The position numbers were made by a program, and so were the translations under genes. Shown piece by piece: positions 62,878-64,000 of a DNA stretch of 64,000 nucleotides. The DNA lies in the NCBI GenBank assembly GCA_025059195.1, contig JANXDU010000031.1, positions 27,892-91,891 of the forward strand, written 5' to 3'. Within the stretch, counting starts at the first letter, position 1. Each line of letters begins with the position of its first letter. This DNA comes from Candidatus Bathyarchaeota archaeon. GTDB lineage: Archaea > Thermoproteota > Bathyarchaeia > Bathyarchaeales > Bathycorpusculaceae. The notes beneath the pieces are model-generated. The model saw only the letters and a program-made list of their open reading frames with translations. It was not told the origin of the DNA and did not search any database.

Positions 62878-63957
62878 TTACCGTATTTTTATTGGTCCTA
62901 TGCGTTTTTCGCGTCGTTTTAGGAACGCGCTTTCCACACCTGTTACAACCGCCATAACGGATACGCTTCCGTGCATTTCTTCGTCCACCCTTGCGCCCCA
63001 GACAACTTTGGCCTTTGGCGGCAGGGAGCGCTTCATAATTTCGGCTGCATGGCTAACCTCAAAAAGGGTTAGATCTTCTCCGCCGGAAACATGTATCAAC
63101 AAGCCGCGGGCTTTTGTTACGTCCTCTATGTCAAGGAGACGTCCGTTTAACGCTTTTTCGACAGCCTGCTCTACTCTGCCTTCTCCCGCGCCTTCGCCGA
63201 CCCCTATTGAGGCGAGACCTGCCCCCTGCATTATTGCCCTTAAGTCTGCGTAGTCCAAGTTGATTAGGCTGGCGGTGGTTATTGTTTCAGTTATGCCTTT
63301 AATGAATTTTCCAATAGTGGTGTTTGCCACGCCTAAAGCTTCCCTAAACGGCAGGTTTCCAGCCACTTTGACAAGTCTATTGTTGTCTATCACTACAACG
63401 GTGTCGCATGATTTTTTAAGGTTGTCCAATCCTTTTTTCGCTACTTCCATTCGGGCTGTTTCAACGTCAAAGGGAAGCGTAACCACTCCTATAATTAAGT
63501 GCGGGACCGGCGACTCTGCAAACCTTTTACGTAGTTCCTCTGACAATGCGGTTATTGCGCCCGTCCCTGTTCCTCCGCCTAGTCCAGCTACCAGAAATAT
63601 TATGTTGGCGTCGGCTATTTCTTGAACAACCTTATCTGCACTTTCGAGGAGGGCCTTTGCCCCAAGTTCTGGATATCCTCCGCAGCCCAAACCTTTAGTG
63701 AGATTTGCGCCTATCAGTATTCGCCTATCCGCCTTCGTTATCCTCAAGTGGTTGGCGTCGGTGTTTACTGCCACAAGTTTGGCTCCGACTATGCCTTTTT
63801 CTTTGATCCACGTTATTATGTTGGATCCGGCTCCGCCTAAGCCCACCGCCATTATTGATGGTTGAGCGAGCTTGGCGAACTGTTCGATTTCATCTTCTTT
63901 CGCGTATATGGGGGCTGGTGTTTCCATTTGCGGGGTAATTGTTATCCCGTTTTTCAT
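62878..63957 (-). CDS. ftsZ: cell-division protein FtsZ
   Basis: About 359 residues of the tubulin/FtsZ superfamily: AVGLGGAGSNII and VAGLGGGTGTGA (the GTP-binding tubulin signature), AVNTDANHL and the T7-loop region NLDYADLRAIM are all FtsZ-type rather than CetZ-type. The ATG at 63957 has GAGGCG upstream; an in-frame codon at 63993 would add 12 unusual residues. The space between this gene and the SMC operon holds no other gene. Confidence 0.95.
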   Translation of the reverse strand: MKNGITITPQMETPAPIYAKEDEIEQFAKLAQPSIMAVGLGGAGSNIITWIKEKGIVGAKLVAVNTDANHLRITKADRRILIGANLTKGLGCGGYPELGAKALLESADKVVQEIADANIIFLVAGLGGGTGTGAITALSEELRKRFAESPVPHLIIGVVTLPFDVETARMEVAKKGLDNLKKSCDTVVVIDNNRLVKVAGNLPFREALGVANTTIGKFIKGITETITTASLINLDYADLRAIMQGAGLASIGVGEGAGEGRVEQAVEKALNGRLLDIEDVTKARGLLIHVSGGEDLTLFEVSHAAEIMKRSLPPKAKVVWGARVDEEMHGSVSVMAVVTGVESAFLKRREKRIGPIKIR

Positions 63958-64000
63958 AAAGTTCGCCTCTGTCTGTATAGAAGTGCGACGCACAAACTAA

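Noticed and set aside
1..64000. CRISPR arrays, insertion sequences, prophage or integrase genes
   Set aside because: No spaced repeat series, transposase, integrase or phage structural motif was found; the repeats seen are short tandem pairs.

Overview
The window is archaeal chromosome. Eukaryote/archaeal-type RNA polymerase large subunits, L30e, archaeal NusA, an ATP-dependent DNA ligase, an intron-bearing tRNA, TATA/BRE promoters with very short leaders and PEF-type surface-sorting tails all point that way. An unsplit RpoB, a single fused RpoA (A' and A'' in one frame), a probable L22e protein, FtsZ and many secreted cohesin/PKD/CARDB proteins fit a TACK-side lineage such as Bathyarchaeia best; that placement is inference.

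Layout. 0.3-5.1 kb: korDABC-sucCD, a 2-oxoacid:ferredoxin oxidoreductase plus succinyl-CoA synthetase operon. 5.1-12.2 kb: malate/lactate-type dehydrogenase, then a divergent catabolic-looking cluster (Old Yellow Enzyme/dienoyl-CoA reductase, Asp/Glu-racemase-like enzyme, metallo-beta-lactamase fold hydrolase, cupin, Nramp-like transporter). 12.3-18.3 kb: small unknown, L22e-like protein, Nif3-like protein, MFS transporter, nitroreductase, a decayed creatininase and DNA ligase. 18.4-36.1 kb: a surface locus in which cohesin modules, dockerin modules and a Dpp/Opp-type ABC importer occur together. The importer's substrate-binding protein itself ends in a dockerin, a membrane-anchored cohesin gene lies between the permease and ATPase genes, and one permease carries a large external insert. 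36.1-42.2 kb: further surface proteins (parallel beta-helix, a PKD/repeat giant, and a membrane-anchored protein with caspase-like His/Cys motifs). 42.2-50.8 kb: Lrp regulator, DUF5752, DUF2148 ferredoxin, thioredoxin, a NikR-controlled membrane protein/FmdE/DUF1893 operon, NadA, a tRNA methyltransferase, tRNA-Leu(CAA) with intron, and a YdjM-like membrane protein. 50.9-59.1 kb: rpoB-rpoA-rpl30e-nusA, preceded by a 25-codon ORF and followed by a 59-residue membrane peptide. 59.3-62.7 kb: an operon encoding a 39-residue membrane peptide, a short SMC5-like ATPase, a kleisin-like protein and a winged-helix MAGE/Nse3-like protein. 62.9-64.0 kb: FtsZ.

Two systems stand out. First, the cohesin-dockerin locus looks like a surface assembly that tethers a nutrient-capture protein to the membrane next to its own transporter, with other cohesin/dockerin proteins as adaptors. 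Second, the short-SMC operon looks like a compact archaeal relative of SMC5/6 with kleisin and KITE-type partners and an unrecorded membrane micro-protein at its head. Many gene pairs overlap by ATGA or TAATG junctions, so translational coupling is widespread.
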